Positions 1-8,397 of a DNA stretch of 64,000 bases are shown here, in pieces (position 1 is the stretch's first letter; each line of letters begins with the position of its first letter). Position numbers and translations under genes: made by a program. The stretch spans positions 1,302,001-1,366,000 of the forward strand of contig NZ_CP133020.1 of NCBI RefSeq assembly GCF_030866825.1, in the 5' to 3' direction. The notes below the pieces were generated by a model. That model was not told the DNA's origin and did not search any database. It saw nothing but the letters and a program-made list of their open reading frames with translations. The DNA is from Rathayibacter sp. SW19 (GTDB lineage: Bacteria; Actinomycetota; Actinomycetes; Actinomycetales; Microbacteriaceae).

Positions 1-1
1 C

Positions 2-136
2 TTCATTCTGCGATTGTTCGTGCCGATCATCACCGGCGTGATCCTGTGCCTGGTGCTGGCCATTGTGTTCGACCTCTTGATCGTGTGGGGCAACCGGGCT
101 CTCACGCCGTGGCGTCAGCGGGTGGAAACCTCATGA
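2..136 (+). CDS. Osmoprotectant ABC transporter permease, C-terminal end (partial)
   Basis: The reading frame is open from the window edge and ends at a TGA that overlaps the next gene's ATG (ATGA). The visible 44 residues form one hydrophobic membrane segment (around PIITGVILCLVLAIVFDLLI) followed by a short basic cytoplasmic tail. This is the usual end of an ABC permease of the OpuC/ProW type. The assignment rests mainly on the two downstream genes, which are clearly a permease and a binding protein of an osmoprotectant system; OpuC-type systems carry two separate permease genes. Most of this gene lies upstream of the window. Confidence 0.6.
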   Translation, partial: FILRLFVPIITGVILCLVLAIVFDLLIVWGNRALTPWRQRVETS

Positions 137-918
137 ACTTCTTTGAGTGGTTCTTCAATCCGGCGCAGTGGACCGGGTCAGAGAGCATCCCGCTCGAGGT
201 TGGGCTGCATCTGGAATACACCGGCATTGCACTTTTGATCGCCTTGGTGGTGGCGGTGCCGTTTGGCATCTACGTCGGGTACACCGGGCGTGGCGAAGTG
301 ATCGTGGCGGGCCTCGCGAACTCGCTTCGGGCACTTCCGACCGTCGGGTTGCTGATTCTCGCCGTGTTGATCCTGGCGCCAATGTTCGCCTCGGATTTGG
401 CGTTCACGATCCCGGCGATAGCCGTGCTGGTGCTGCTGGCCATCCCGCCCATCCTGACGGGGACATATGGCGGAATCCAATCCGCGGACCCGGGTGCCGT
501 CAGCGCAGCCCGAGGCATGGGCTATACCAAAATGCAGATTCTGTGGCACGTGCAACTGCCGTGCGCATTGCCTCTCATGTTTTCAGGGATTCGGGGCGGA
601 TTGCTTCAAGTCGTGTCAACTGCCACCGTCGCCGCTTATGTGGGCCTCGGCGGTCTCGGCCGATACATCATCGATGGGCAAGCTCAGGGCAACTATTCGG
701 AGATGCTCGGCGGGGCGGTGCTCATCGCTGTTCTTGCGGTCGTACTGGAGCTGGGCTTCATCGGGCTGACGAGGCTTGTCGTGTCTCCCGGACTTCTTCG
801 TAAGACCCGTCGACAGCCTCGAGCGGCTCGAGCGGGCCGAGCGGCTCGAGCGCCGGCTAGTGCGCTTTCCGGCACCACTGATACGTCATCAACGAGATTA
901 GGAGAGATTCACAGATGA
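133..918 (+). CDS. Osmoprotectant (glycine betaine/choline-type) ABC transporter permease
   Basis: A 261-residue inner-membrane permease of the OpuCB/OpuCD/ProW family, which passes quaternary amines such as betaine or choline into the cell. Hydrophobic segments occur around residues 20-45, 58-85, 90-110 and 185-220. The EAA-type cytoplasmic loop is visible near residues 125-145 (SAARGMGYTKMQILWHVQLP), and the family motif VGLGGLGRYIIDG follows it. The start chosen is the ATG that overlaps the upstream stop; a longer open frame from 46 would run into the upstream gene. The C-terminus is unusually rich in Arg and Ala. It is translationally coupled to both neighbours. Confidence 0.85.
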   Translation: MNFFEWFFNPAQWTGSESIPLEVGLHLEYTGIALLIALVVAVPFGIYVGYTGRGEVIVAGLANSLRALPTVGLLILAVLILAPMFASDLAFTIPAIAVLVLLAIPPILTGTYGGIQSADPGAVSAARGMGYTKMQILWHVQLPCALPLMFSGIRGGLLQVVSTATVAAYVGLGGLGRYIIDGQAQGNYSEMLGGAVLIAVLAVVLELGFIGLTRLVVSPGLLRKTRRQPRAARAGRAARAPASALSGTTDTSSTRLGEIHR

Positions 919-1841
919 ACAGGAAAATGCGGGCAGGGGTGGCCGCTGCCATCGCCATTACGGCAACTATCGCCTTCGCCGGTTGTGCGGGCAATGATCC
1001 GCTCAGCAGCGGTGGCGGTGGGGCAACGAATGCCAAGTCGGGCGGACCTGTCATCATCGGTTCGGCGAATTTCGCGGAGAGCGAGATCATCGCGAACATC
1101 TACTCGCAGGAGCTTCAACATGACGGTGTGAACGTGAAGGAGCAGTTCAACATCGGCAGCCGCGAGGTCACCATGAAGGCGTTGGAGGACGGCTCCTTGG
1201 ACCTTATGCCGGAGTACTCGAGTTCAGTTCTGTTGTATCTCGACGAAAAAGCGAAAGCAACAACCAGATCAGATGTGATAGCTGCACTCACGGCAAAGCT
1301 TCCAAAGGGCCTCAGTCTGCTTGATGTGTCGCAGGCGACCGACAACGACACCGTCTCGGTCACGCAGAAGACCGCCGACGAGTTTCACCTCACGAAGATC
1401 TCGGATCTCGCTGCGGTCGGCTCCCAGATTGCTCTGGGCGGCCCGCCCGAGTGGAAGACCCGCTACAACGGTGTCGTCGGACTCAATGAGTTGTATGGCA
1501 TCACATTCCAGAAGTTCGTCACCCTGGATGCGGGTGGGCCGCTCACAATGACTGCCCTGACGTCTGGCCAAGTGCAGGCCGGTGACATCTTCAGTACGGA
1601 TCCCGGCATCAAGAAGAACAACCTGGTGGTGTTGAAAGACGACAAGTCGCTGTTCGCAGACGAGAGCGTTGTGCCGATCATCAGAACCGCCAGTGTCAGC
1701 GACGCCGTCAAGAAGGCTCTCAACGCCGTCTCGGCGAAGCTCACGACGGATGACCTGATTACGTTGAATGGCCAGGCGGCTACGGGAGCAAACATGGCTG
1801 ATATCGCCAAGAAGTGGCTCGCAAGCAAAGGGTTGATGTAG
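915..1841 (+). CDS. Osmoprotectant ABC transporter substrate-binding lipoprotein
   Basis: A 308-residue binding protein of the OpuAC/ProX quaternary-amine family. The N-terminus is a lipoprotein signal (basic MNRKMR, hydrophobic stretch, lipobox FAGC), so the mature protein is predicted to be anchored outside the membrane. The body has family features: VIIGSANFAESEIIANIYSQ, then MKALEDGSLDLMPEYSS, and a GQVQAGDIFSTDP segment near the C-terminus. The start overlaps the permease stop as ATGA. It is the last gene of the importer operon; the ATPase and first permease lie upstream of the window. The exact ligand cannot be read from sequence. Confidence 0.88.
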   Translation: MNRKMRAGVAAAIAITATIAFAGCAGNDPLSSGGGGATNAKSGGPVIIGSANFAESEIIANIYSQELQHDGVNVKEQFNIGSREVTMKALEDGSLDLMPEYSSSVLLYLDEKAKATTRSDVIAALTAKLPKGLSLLDVSQATDNDTVSVTQKTADEFHLTKISDLAAVGSQIALGGPPEWKTRYNGVVGLNELYGITFQKFVTLDAGGPLTMTALTSGQVQAGDIFSTDPGIKKNNLVVLKDDKSLFADESVVPIIRTASVSDAVKKALNAVSAKLTTDDLITLNGQAATGANMADIAKKWLASKGLM

Positions 1842-2034
1842 CGCCGGTGACGCTGGCGGCCGGCGGGGCCGGGCGGTCGGAGTCGCGGCCGGGTCAGGTT
1901 GGAAAACGATCGCTGGGCGCTATTTGTGCGGCTTAGATGGCATGCATCGGCGGGGCCCTCGATTGCGTTGATGCCGACCCCAGCGGTTTGTCGGATGAGC
2001 GATCAGGCGGGGCTAGCAGCCTGGAGGTTCTTGC

Positions 2035-2275
2035 GGCCCGCGGGAGGGGCATCCGCGGAACTTGACCTGGATGTTGGGGGTCGCGGGTGCTGTTCCTGTG
2101 TTCATCTGCAATTGTTCGAAGAACGCGGGGATCATGCAGGTGGATGCGCGCATAGGCAGAACGGATTGTCTTGGATTTCGGCGATGCCGACGAATTTGCA
2201 TGGTCCGGGCAACAACTTCTCGCTGACCGGGTCGGATGCGTGGACGGCGTTGATCGCCGGATCGAGATGCCAATC
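2035..2275 (+). pseudogene. fcl (GDP-L-fucose synthase) remnant, copy A
   Basis: A collapsed fragment of a GDP-L-fucose synthase gene, recognised by comparison with the longer copies near 26.5, 38.1 and 49.7 kb. It holds the shared core (GGCATCCGCGGAACTTGACC at 2048), then a jump to a GCGGGGATCATGCAGGTGGA segment (the KIAGIMQVQ region), then ATTTCGGCGATGCCGACGAA and the GGTCCGGGCAACAACTTCTC (YGPGDNFS) part. It ends near the GGCGTTGATCGCC equivalent of the ALIRRYDE region. Frames shift several times, so it cannot encode enzyme. Bases 1842-2034 between the importer operon and this fragment show nothing recognisable. Confidence 0.75.
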
Positions 2276-2344
2276 TCATACGCCATTTCCACCGACGGTG
2301 TGATTGGAATCGTAGACGTCGTTACGCTGTACCTGAGAACGATC

Positions 2345-2845
2345 ATGAGCGGAGAGAGCGTGGCTACAGTAAGGCTTGCCGGTCCTGACGATGCCGAAGC
2401 TTTTCGCGCCGTTTTCCTTGACTGCTGGCGCGTTAGCTATGCGAAGACCATGCCCACAACACTGCTTGAAAGCATGACGTCGGAGCGGGCCAACGACCTG
2501 TGGAGGACAGCGTTGACGGCGGGGACGGATACCTATCTGGCAGCAGTGGATAATAGCCAGGTCGTCGGGTTCGTGGGGTTTCGTCTCGTGAGCCCAAGCC
2601 TGGGGTACGTGAGTTCGCTGTACGTCTCTCCGTTCGTTCAGGGCGGCGGGCTTGGTCGACTTCTGCTCACTGGCGGTGAAGACGAACTCCGACGTCTTGG
2701 AGCTGAGCGCGCTCAGCTCTGGGTTTTCGAGCAGAACAGTCCGTCGCAAGCGTTCTATAGCAATCTCGGCTGGACGCTCGACGGGCGCTGTACGACTTTG
2801 GCTGAATGGAGCGAACCGCAGGTCGGGATGACCAAAGAGCTGTGA
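2345..2845 (+). CDS. GNAT family N-acetyltransferase
   Basis: A 166-residue acetyltransferase-like protein. It contains the GNAT fold signature: a beta strand and loop (GYVSSLYVSPFVQGGGLGRL), where VQGGGLGRLLL is the acetyl-CoA pyrophosphate-binding motif A, then AQLWVFEQNSPSQAFYSNLG (motif B), typical of small-molecule or aminoacyl N-acetyltransferases. The acceptor substrate is unknown. The start at 2345 is preferred because upstream codons fall in fcl remnant A; a GTG at 2360 just after GGAGAG is an alternative. It converges on the murR-like gene with only four bases between the stops. Confidence 0.8.
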   Translation: MSGESVATVRLAGPDDAEAFRAVFLDCWRVSYAKTMPTTLLESMTSERANDLWRTALTAGTDTYLAAVDNSQVVGFVGFRLVSPSLGYVSSLYVSPFVQGGGLGRLLLTGGEDELRRLGAERAQLWVFEQNSPSQAFYSNLGWTLDGRCTTLAEWSEPQVGMTKEL

Positions 2846-2849
2846 TTGC

Positions 2850-3734
2850 TCAGCTCGCTCCGCTGGTGGCCGGGCGCCGGCGATTTTCGACGGCGCGCAG
2901 AGTTGCGGCCAGGGAGGCCGTTACGGCATCGGGGTCCCGTTGAGCAACTCCGATGAAGATCACGTCGACGATCATCAACTGTGCCATACGGCTCGACATC
3001 GCTCCGTAACGGAATCGCGTTTCGCGCGAAGCCGTCGCGAGGACGGCAGTTGACATCTGAGCCAATGAAGACTCCGGGAAGTTCGTGACTGCGACCGTAA
3101 ATGCGCCGGCCCGTTGCGCCGTTGCGATCGCCGATAATGCTTCCTCTGTTTCGCCGGAGTGCGAGAATGCGATCGCGACTGATCCTGGGCGCAGCACAGC
3201 GGCGCTGGTGAGTGCCAAGTGTGGGTCGGTCCATGCGCTGGCGTAGTAGCCGATGCGGCGCAGCTTCTGACTGAGGTCTTGCGCAGCAAGACCGCTCGAC
3301 GCCGAGCCGTACACGTCGATTGCCGGCGCCTGGGCTATGGCGCTCACGACGCGGTCTGCTTCGGCTAGATCCAGCAGCTGTGCCGTCTCTTCGACCGCGC
3401 GAGCCTCCTGGAAAGCTAGCTTACGGACGACCTCGCTCGTAGAGTCGCCCAATTCGATGTCCCCTTCCGACACACCGAACTCCAGGCGGCGCCCGCTCTC
3501 GTTGACTGCGGCGCGGGCCAATGCGAGGCAAAAGCTCCTGTAACCTTCGAATCCGACGTTACGACAGAATCGCGCGGCGGTCGTGGCCGAGGTTCCGCAC
3601 CGCGCTGCCAGTTCGGTAATGCTCAGCTCCGATACGGTTGCCGGCTCTGCAAGTGCGGCTTGGGCGATGAGCCGTTCGCTGCGGCGCAGTGTCGGCAGCG
3701 CTTGACGCAACCGGACCAAGATATCGTCTGTCAT
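2850..3734 (-). CDS. MurR/RpiR family transcriptional regulator
   Basis: A 294-residue DNA-binding regulator. The N-terminal HTH_6 domain (about residues 5-80) contains ITELAARCGTSATTAARFCR. The C-terminal SIS sugar-phosphate-binding domain (about 125-270) contains VYGSASSGLAAQDLSQKLRR and AIAFSHSGETEEALSAIA. SIS domains of this family sense phosphosugars such as MurNAc-6-phosphate. It diverges from the muropeptide operon containing MurQ, which makes MurNAc-6-P or its breakdown product the likely effector (inference). The start at 3734 is supported by a strong GAGGGGAAGG ribosome binding site; a longer open frame to 3818 lacks this. Confidence 0.88.
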   Translation of the reverse strand: MTDDILVRLRQALPTLRRSERLIAQAALAEPATVSELSITELAARCGTSATTAARFCRNVGFEGYRSFCLALARAAVNESGRRLEFGVSEGDIELGDSTSEVVRKLAFQEARAVEETAQLLDLAEADRVVSAIAQAPAIDVYGSASSGLAAQDLSQKLRRIGYYASAWTDPHLALTSAAVLRPGSVAIAFSHSGETEEALSAIATAQRAGAFTVAVTNFPESSLAQMSTAVLATASRETRFRYGAMSSRMAQLMIVDVIFIGVAQRDPDAVTASLAATLRAVENRRRPATSGAS

Positions 3735-3992
3735 TTGCCTTCCCCTCTTGCCTTGTGGATAAATCAATGCCGCGCGCGACGTTGCGCGACCTCGTGATGT
3801 GACGCTATTCCGCCTCATATTTGGCGGCCTGGTGCGATCGAAACCTGCAGTCGCTCCTGGGCTCTAACATCGTTGGAGAATAATTTACAACATTGGCATC
3901 AAAAAGGGATATTGTTGCCTTTGTGCACTCCCCGGCAACGCCGCCGGCGTTGCCGCTCACAGCAGACGCAACACCTACCTAGGAGGCCACTA
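3735..3992. promoter_or_regulatory. Divergent promoter/operator region between murR-like gene and muropeptide operon
   Basis: This 258-base gap is the only place for promoters and operators of both divergent units. An AT-rich patch at about 3865-3900, unlike the GC-rich surroundings, contains GAATAATTTACAACATTGG and is the best candidate for the regulator's operator. A strong AGGAGG at 3981 serves the binding-protein gene. No clean palindrome is visible, so the operator call is tentative. Confidence 0.35.
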
Positions 3993-5540
3993 ATGACGGT
4001 CACCCGTTCCCTACGCCGAGCACTCATAGTCGGCGCCGCGGTTGCTACGGCATCCATGCTGCTCGCCGGATGTAGCGGCAGCAGCAATCCCCCAAAGTCG
4101 TCCGCGAACTCCAACGCGACACTCGTGTTCGGTATCACCGCGGACCCGACTCAGATGATCCCCTGGACGACAACCTCGGAGCAGTCCCTGCAGGTGCTGT
4201 CGCAGATTTACAGTCCACTGCTGAACAAAGACGCGAACGCAGAACCCGCCGCCGGCCTGGCGGCGCTCCCGAAAGTGTCGGCCGACGGCCTCATTTATAC
4301 ATTCACTCTGAAGAGTGGGCTCAAATTCACGAACGGATCAGCTCTAGACTCGGCTGACGTCAAGTACACGTACGACAAGATCATGGATCCGGCATCCAAA
4401 GCTAGTTCCGGCTCTTACTTCGCCTCCGTCGCGTCAGTGGATGCGCCGTCACCCGACACTGTCGTCGTACACCTCAAGAAGCCGGACGCGTCGTTCCCCG
4501 CGGGCCTGACAGCCGTGAACACAGGCATTGTCCCGTCAGACGTATCTGTTGAAAGCCTGCAGACCACCCCGGTCGGGTCCGGACCATACAAGTTCGTAAA
4601 CCGTGTGCCCAATGAATCGATCAACCTCGCACGTAATTCGAGCTACTATGCAGGCACGCCTGGCGCAGCAAAGCTCACCTTCCGCATCATCCCCGACGAT
4701 CAGTCGATGGTGTCCGCGCTTAAGACAGGTTCGGTCAATATTGCAGTTTTCGACAACCCGGTCACAGCGAAGACGGCGGCCTCAAGCAAGACGAAGACCG
4801 AGCAGGCAGGGTCGCTTCAATATCACGTCCTACAGCTGCGTGCCGCTTCGCCTGTGCTGTCCAACGTCAACACCCGCCTGGCAATCCAGTGCGCCATCTC
4901 CCGCCAGGACGTCATCGACTCGGCGGCCCTGGGTGCTGGTCAAGTGACTGGTCCAATCACGTCCCCGTTGTTCAAGTCTGATATCAATGCGCAGCCTTGT
5001 CCGAAGCAGGACCTTGCGAAGGCGAAGGATTACCTCGCGAAGGCCGGCACACCTAATGGATTCACGCTAAACGTGATGACATCGCAGGGTCTATACTCCA
5101 CAGCTGTGGATGAGGCGCAGGCGGTACAGGCGCAACTTGGCAAGGTTGGCATCAAGGTAAACGTGCAGACGCTCGATTCGAACACCTACGTCACCAAGTG
5201 GCTCGCCGGCGATTTCGATGCCGCCATCGCACAGAACAGCGGCAATGCTGATCCGAATACGATGTACGCGCGCTATTTCACGTCGACTGGCACGTACAAC
5301 AAGGTTGCCGGCTACAGTTCCGCTGAACTCGACAATTTGTTCGCAGAGGGGATCGCGACGACGGATGTATCGAAGCGCCAAGCCATCTATAAAGAGGTGT
5401 CAAGTCAGCTGGTCGACAACGCCGCATGGATCTGGCTGTTTACCCCGAAGGAATACATTGTGATGAGTTCCGGGGTGAATGGTTTTGCCGCTCGTCCGGA
5501 TGCAGAACTCAGCATGCTTTGGCAGGCAACCATCTCCTGA
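3993..5540 (+). CDS. Peptide/muropeptide ABC transporter substrate-binding lipoprotein
   Basis: A 515-residue family 5 (DppA/OppA-type) solute-binding protein. A lipoprotein signal is clear: basic TRSLRR, hydrophobic run, lipobox LLAGC near residue 27. Family features include YSPLLNKDANAEPAAGLA, the YTFTLKSGLKFTNGSALDSADVKY block (in pieces) and GSGPYKF. The ATG at 3993 follows AGGAGG with ideal spacing. It heads an operon with two DppBC-type permeases, murQ, anmK, a serine hydrolase and a fused ATPase. The cargo is therefore predicted to be a cell-wall fragment (muropeptide or anhydro-MurNAc compound) rather than a nutritional peptide; this is inference from context. Confidence 0.85.
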   Translation: MTVTRSLRRALIVGAAVATASMLLAGCSGSSNPPKSSANSNATLVFGITADPTQMIPWTTTSEQSLQVLSQIYSPLLNKDANAEPAAGLAALPKVSADGLIYTFTLKSGLKFTNGSALDSADVKYTYDKIMDPASKASSGSYFASVASVDAPSPDTVVVHLKKPDASFPAGLTAVNTGIVPSDVSVESLQTTPVGSGPYKFVNRVPNESINLARNSSYYAGTPGAAKLTFRIIPDDQSMVSALKTGSVNIAVFDNPVTAKTAASSKTKTEQAGSLQYHVLQLRAASPVLSNVNTRLAIQCAISRQDVIDSAALGAGQVTGPITSPLFKSDINAQPCPKQDLAKAKDYLAKAGTPNGFTLNVMTSQGLYSTAVDEAQAVQAQLGKVGIKVNVQTLDSNTYVTKWLAGDFDAAIAQNSGNADPNTMYARYFTSTGTYNKVAGYSSAELDNLFAEGIATTDVSKRQAIYKEVSSQLVDNAAWIWLFTPKEYIVMSSGVNGFAARPDAELSMLWQATIS

Positions 5541-5547
5541 CCGCACA

Positions 5548-5576
5548 GGTGGGGTGGGCGCCCTGCCCACCCCACC
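5548..5576 (+). promoter_or_regulatory. Intercistronic hairpin after binding-protein gene
   Basis: Perfect 12-bp inverted repeat (GGTGGGGTGGGC, loop GCCCT, GCCCACCCCACC), beginning seven bases after the binding-protein stop. No T-run follows and the operon continues, so it probably stabilises the upstream mRNA or partially attenuates the permease genes, a known way of making more binding protein than permease. Confidence 0.75.
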
Positions 5577-5594
5577 ATCATCACTGAAGATCTC

Positions 5595-6572
5595 ATGACA
5601 CAACTCGCGGCGATAGTTCGCCATCCCGTCACCCGACGCTTCGGTGAGGCGCTGCTGACCCTGATCGGTGTGTCCGTCCTTACTTTCATTGTGCTTCGCG
5701 TCGTGCCCGGGAACCAGATCACGGCGGCATACGGCACGGCTGCCGGCGATCTGTCTGCCTCGCAGATTCATTCCCTCGAGGCCTTTTACGGCCTCGACAA
5801 GCCGCTGATTGTTCAATATTTCAACTGGCTCGGCGGGATCCTTACCGGCAATCTCGGCATCTCGACAACTTCGAACCTGACTGTCGCGCAGATGACGGCG
5901 CAAGCGCTGCCGAACACTATTGAACTGGCCATCTTCTCCATAGTCATTGGGTTCGCACTCGGCGTTCCCGGTGGAGTTTTCGCGGCGAATCGGCCTGGGA
6001 AGTTTGGCGACAACTTGACGCAGTTCGGCAGTCTCGTCGCACTCTCCGTTCCGTCTTTCCTCCTCGCGACGCTTCTGGCTACATGGCTCACTAACGCCTT
6101 CGGATGGTTCCCGAACGGTGCGGGCTACCAGACCTTTCTGCAGGACCCCGCACTGAATCTTCAACAGATGCTTATCCCATCGCTGGTACTCGGCATCAGC
6201 ATCGCACCGCCGGTGCTCCAAACGACGCGGACAGCTATCCTCGCTATTCGATCAGAGGACTTCATTCGGACCGCGCGTGCCAAGGGGGTTCCCGAACGGC
6301 GGCTTCGAGTGCGCCACATTCTCCGCAACGCACTCATTCCGGTTGTGACCATGACTGGCCTCCAGTTCGGGTTCTTGCTCGGGGGCGCCGTCGTCGTCGA
6401 GCAGATCTTTGCCATTCCAGGGATCGGACGACAAGTTCTCCTGGGGCTCAACCAGAAGGAGTACGCCGTGGTGCAGAGCACCGTTCTCATCATTGCGGCA
6501 CTGTTCGTGCTGGTGAATTTCCTCACCGACCTCGTTTATCGTTTAGTCGACCCAAGGGTGCGTGCCCGATGA
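5595..6572 (+). CDS. DppB-type ABC transporter permease (muropeptide importer)
   Basis: A 325-residue inner-membrane permease of the dipeptide/oligopeptide family (DppB/OppB). It opens with the family's membrane segment (TLIGVSVLTFIVLRVVPG), followed by a periplasmic loop with the typical YGLDKPLIVQYFNWL segment. Further membrane helices follow, then the EAA cytoplasmic loop (DFIRTARAKGVPERRLRVRH) and the C-terminal PGIGRQVLLGLNQKEYAVVQ motif. The next permease starts inside its stop codon (ATGA). It should form the heterodimeric channel with the following gene and work with the binding protein upstream and the fused ATPase at the operon end. Confidence 0.9.
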   Translation: MTQLAAIVRHPVTRRFGEALLTLIGVSVLTFIVLRVVPGNQITAAYGTAAGDLSASQIHSLEAFYGLDKPLIVQYFNWLGGILTGNLGISTTSNLTVAQMTAQALPNTIELAIFSIVIGFALGVPGGVFAANRPGKFGDNLTQFGSLVALSVPSFLLATLLATWLTNAFGWFPNGAGYQTFLQDPALNLQQMLIPSLVLGISIAPPVLQTTRTAILAIRSEDFIRTARAKGVPERRLRVRHILRNALIPVVTMTGLQFGFLLGGAVVVEQIFAIPGIGRQVLLGLNQKEYAVVQSTVLIIAALFVLVNFLTDLVYRLVDPRVRAR

Positions 6573-7462
6573 GTGCCGGTGTCGAAATGAGCAACGTGCC
6601 CGAGGTGGCGATCGACACGAGCAGGCGTTCCCATGTTTGGGCGACAGCCTTCCGCTCGGTGCCCGGGATCGCAGGACTTGTCCTGATGCTCATTGTGATC
6701 GTGCTGGCGCTCATGGCAGTGTTTGGTCTAACGCCGTATGATCCGGCGCACCAGAATATCGCAGAGTCGCTGGAGCCACCGTCTGCTGCACACTGGTTTG
6801 GCACGGACCAATTCGGTCGTGACACGCTGTCGCGGGTCGCATCCGGTTTGTCTAACTCGCTTCTAATCGCGATCGTCTCTGTTGCCGCCGCGGGTGTCGT
6901 CGGCACGTTCTTGGGCGTCGTCGCCGGCTTCTACCTTGGTGTCACAGATCGCATCGTAGGCGTTGTCACGAACGTGCTGTTCGCTTTCCCGTCTTTGCTG
7001 CTGGCATTGGCCTTGGCCGCGGCCCTGCAACGCAGCTGGTTGACCGTTGCGATCGCGATCGCAATTGTCTATATGCCGATCTTCGCGCGTGTAGCTCGAG
7101 GTCCTGTGCTCACACTACGTTCCGCAGAATACGTGATCGCGTCTACGGCCATCGGCAGGCGGCGATTATCAACGTTGTTCGAGCATGTTCTTCCGAACAT
7201 GCGGAGCATCCTCGTGGTCCAGGTGACACTTTCGCTGTCCTGGGCGATCCTCACCGAAGCGGCGCTGAGTTTTCTCGGATTCGGCACACCTCCACCCGCA
7301 GCATCGCTCGGCGGCATGGTCTACGAGGCGCAGGCACTTTCGAGCGTCGCACCGTGGATGCTGCTCTTCCCGGGCGCCGCGCTGATCTGCGCCGTGATCG
7401 GGCTAAACCTTCTCGGCGACGGATTGCGCGCCGCACTCGACCCAAAGACCGGAGGCCATTAG
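6569..7462 (+). CDS. DppC-type ABC transporter permease (muropeptide importer)
   Basis: A 297-residue second permease of the importer (DppC/OppC family). The N-terminal cytoplasmic tail is followed by a membrane helix (around residues 30-55), the hallmark HWFGTDQFGRDTLSRVASG segment, four more helices and the EAA loop near VIASTAIGRRRLSTLFEHVL. The C-terminal LTEAALSFLGFGTPPPAASL motif is characteristic of this subfamily. The start chosen overlaps the upstream stop as ATGA; a much longer upstream open frame is only a shadow of the dppB-like gene. It overlaps the GTG of murQ by one base. Confidence 0.9.
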   Translation: MSAGVEMSNVPEVAIDTSRRSHVWATAFRSVPGIAGLVLMLIVIVLALMAVFGLTPYDPAHQNIAESLEPPSAAHWFGTDQFGRDTLSRVASGLSNSLLIAIVSVAAAGVVGTFLGVVAGFYLGVTDRIVGVVTNVLFAFPSLLLALALAAALQRSWLTVAIAIAIVYMPIFARVARGPVLTLRSAEYVIASTAIGRRRLSTLFEHVLPNMRSILVVQVTLSLSWAILTEAALSFLGFGTPPPAASLGGMVYEAQALSSVAPWMLLFPGAALICAVIGLNLLGDGLRAALDPKTGGH

Positions 7463-8397
7463 TGGCTAACAACGCTCCAGACGCCGCGCTCGATGACCTG
7501 TTGACCGAGGCTGTGGCTGACGATGAACTTATGCTCGACGAACTGTCAGTTGGAGAGCTCGTCACGATGATGAATCGCAGAGATGCGGCGATCGCCGGCG
7601 CCGTGCGCGAGGCGCTGTCGGTGATTGTTGTTGCAATCGAGGCGACATCCGAGCGGATCCGGGCAGGGGGGCGGCTTATCTATGTTGGTGCCGGTACATC
7701 GGGGCGCCTGGGTGTGCTCGATGCGTCAGAGATTCCGCCGACCTTCGGGACGGACGGGAACATTGTGCTGGGGCTGATTGCCGGTGGCCCGCTGGCGCTC
7801 GTGAGCTCGGTCGAGTCGGCCGAGGATAGTGAAGACGCAGGCCGGGCCGATCTGGACAGGCTCGGCGTCGGGCCGCTCGACACCGTTGTCGGGATAGCAT
7901 CGAGCGGGAGGACTCCTTATGTCCTTGGCGCTTTGAAGCTTGCGAATGAGCGGGAATCGCTGTCAGTCGGGCTTTCATGCAACACCGACACACCAGTTTC
8001 GGCTGTCGCGCGCTACGGCATCGAAATAGCGGTTGGCCCGGAAATTGTTACTGGTTCAACCCGTCTCGGGGCGGGTACCGCCACCAAAATGGTGTTGAAC
8101 ATGTTCTCGACGATCAGCATGATCCGACTTGGCAAGACCTACCGGACGCTCATGGTCGATGTAAAAGCGACCAACGCTAAGCTGATCCGACGTGCAATTC
8201 GCATCGTTACCCTCGCAACCGGGGCGGATGAAGTGTCAGCCCGCACAGCGCTCGATGCTGCAGACTGGAACGCGAAACTGGCAATCGCAACGATCGTCAC
8301 CGGTCTGAGCGTGTCCGACGCACAATCGGCGCTGGCCGCAGTCGGCGGCGTGTTGCGCAAAGTCGTCGATTCGGTCCCCGGAACGGGGAGGGTCTGA
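7462..8397 (+). CDS. murQ: N-acetylmuramic acid 6-phosphate etherase
   Basis: A 311-residue MurQ. The enzyme removes the D-lactyl ether from MurNAc-6-phosphate, giving GlcNAc-6-phosphate and D-lactate, the committing step of MurNAc recycling in the cytoplasm. The SIS domain carries the diagnostic LIYVGAGTSGRLGVLDASE block followed by IPPTFGT, and a second acidic site SVESAEDS; the two catalytic glutamates of the family lie in these segments. TGSTRLGAGTATKMVLNM is also typical. Length matches the family (about 300). The start is a GTG overlapping the upstream TAG by one base and preceded by GGAGG. The next gene, anmK, supplies its substrate. Confidence 0.95.
   Translation: MANNAPDAALDDLLTEAVADDELMLDELSVGELVTMMNRRDAAIAGAVREALSVIVVAIEATSERIRAGGRLIYVGAGTSGRLGVLDASEIPPTFGTDGNIVLGLIAGGPLALVSSVESAEDSEDAGRADLDRLGVGPLDTVVGIASSGRTPYVLGALKLANERESLSVGLSCNTDTPVSAVARYGIEIAVGPEIVTGSTRLGAGTATKMVLNMFSTISMIRLGKTYRTLMVDVKATNAKLIRRAIRIVTLATGADEVSARTALDAADWNAKLAIATIVTGLSVSDAQSALAAVGGVLRKVVDSVPGTGRV

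Noticed and set aside
46..132. Upstream extension of the second permease to an ATG at 46
   Set aside because: It overlaps the coding end of the preceding permease and the extra residues are not membrane-like; the ATGA overlap at 133 is the expected coupled start.
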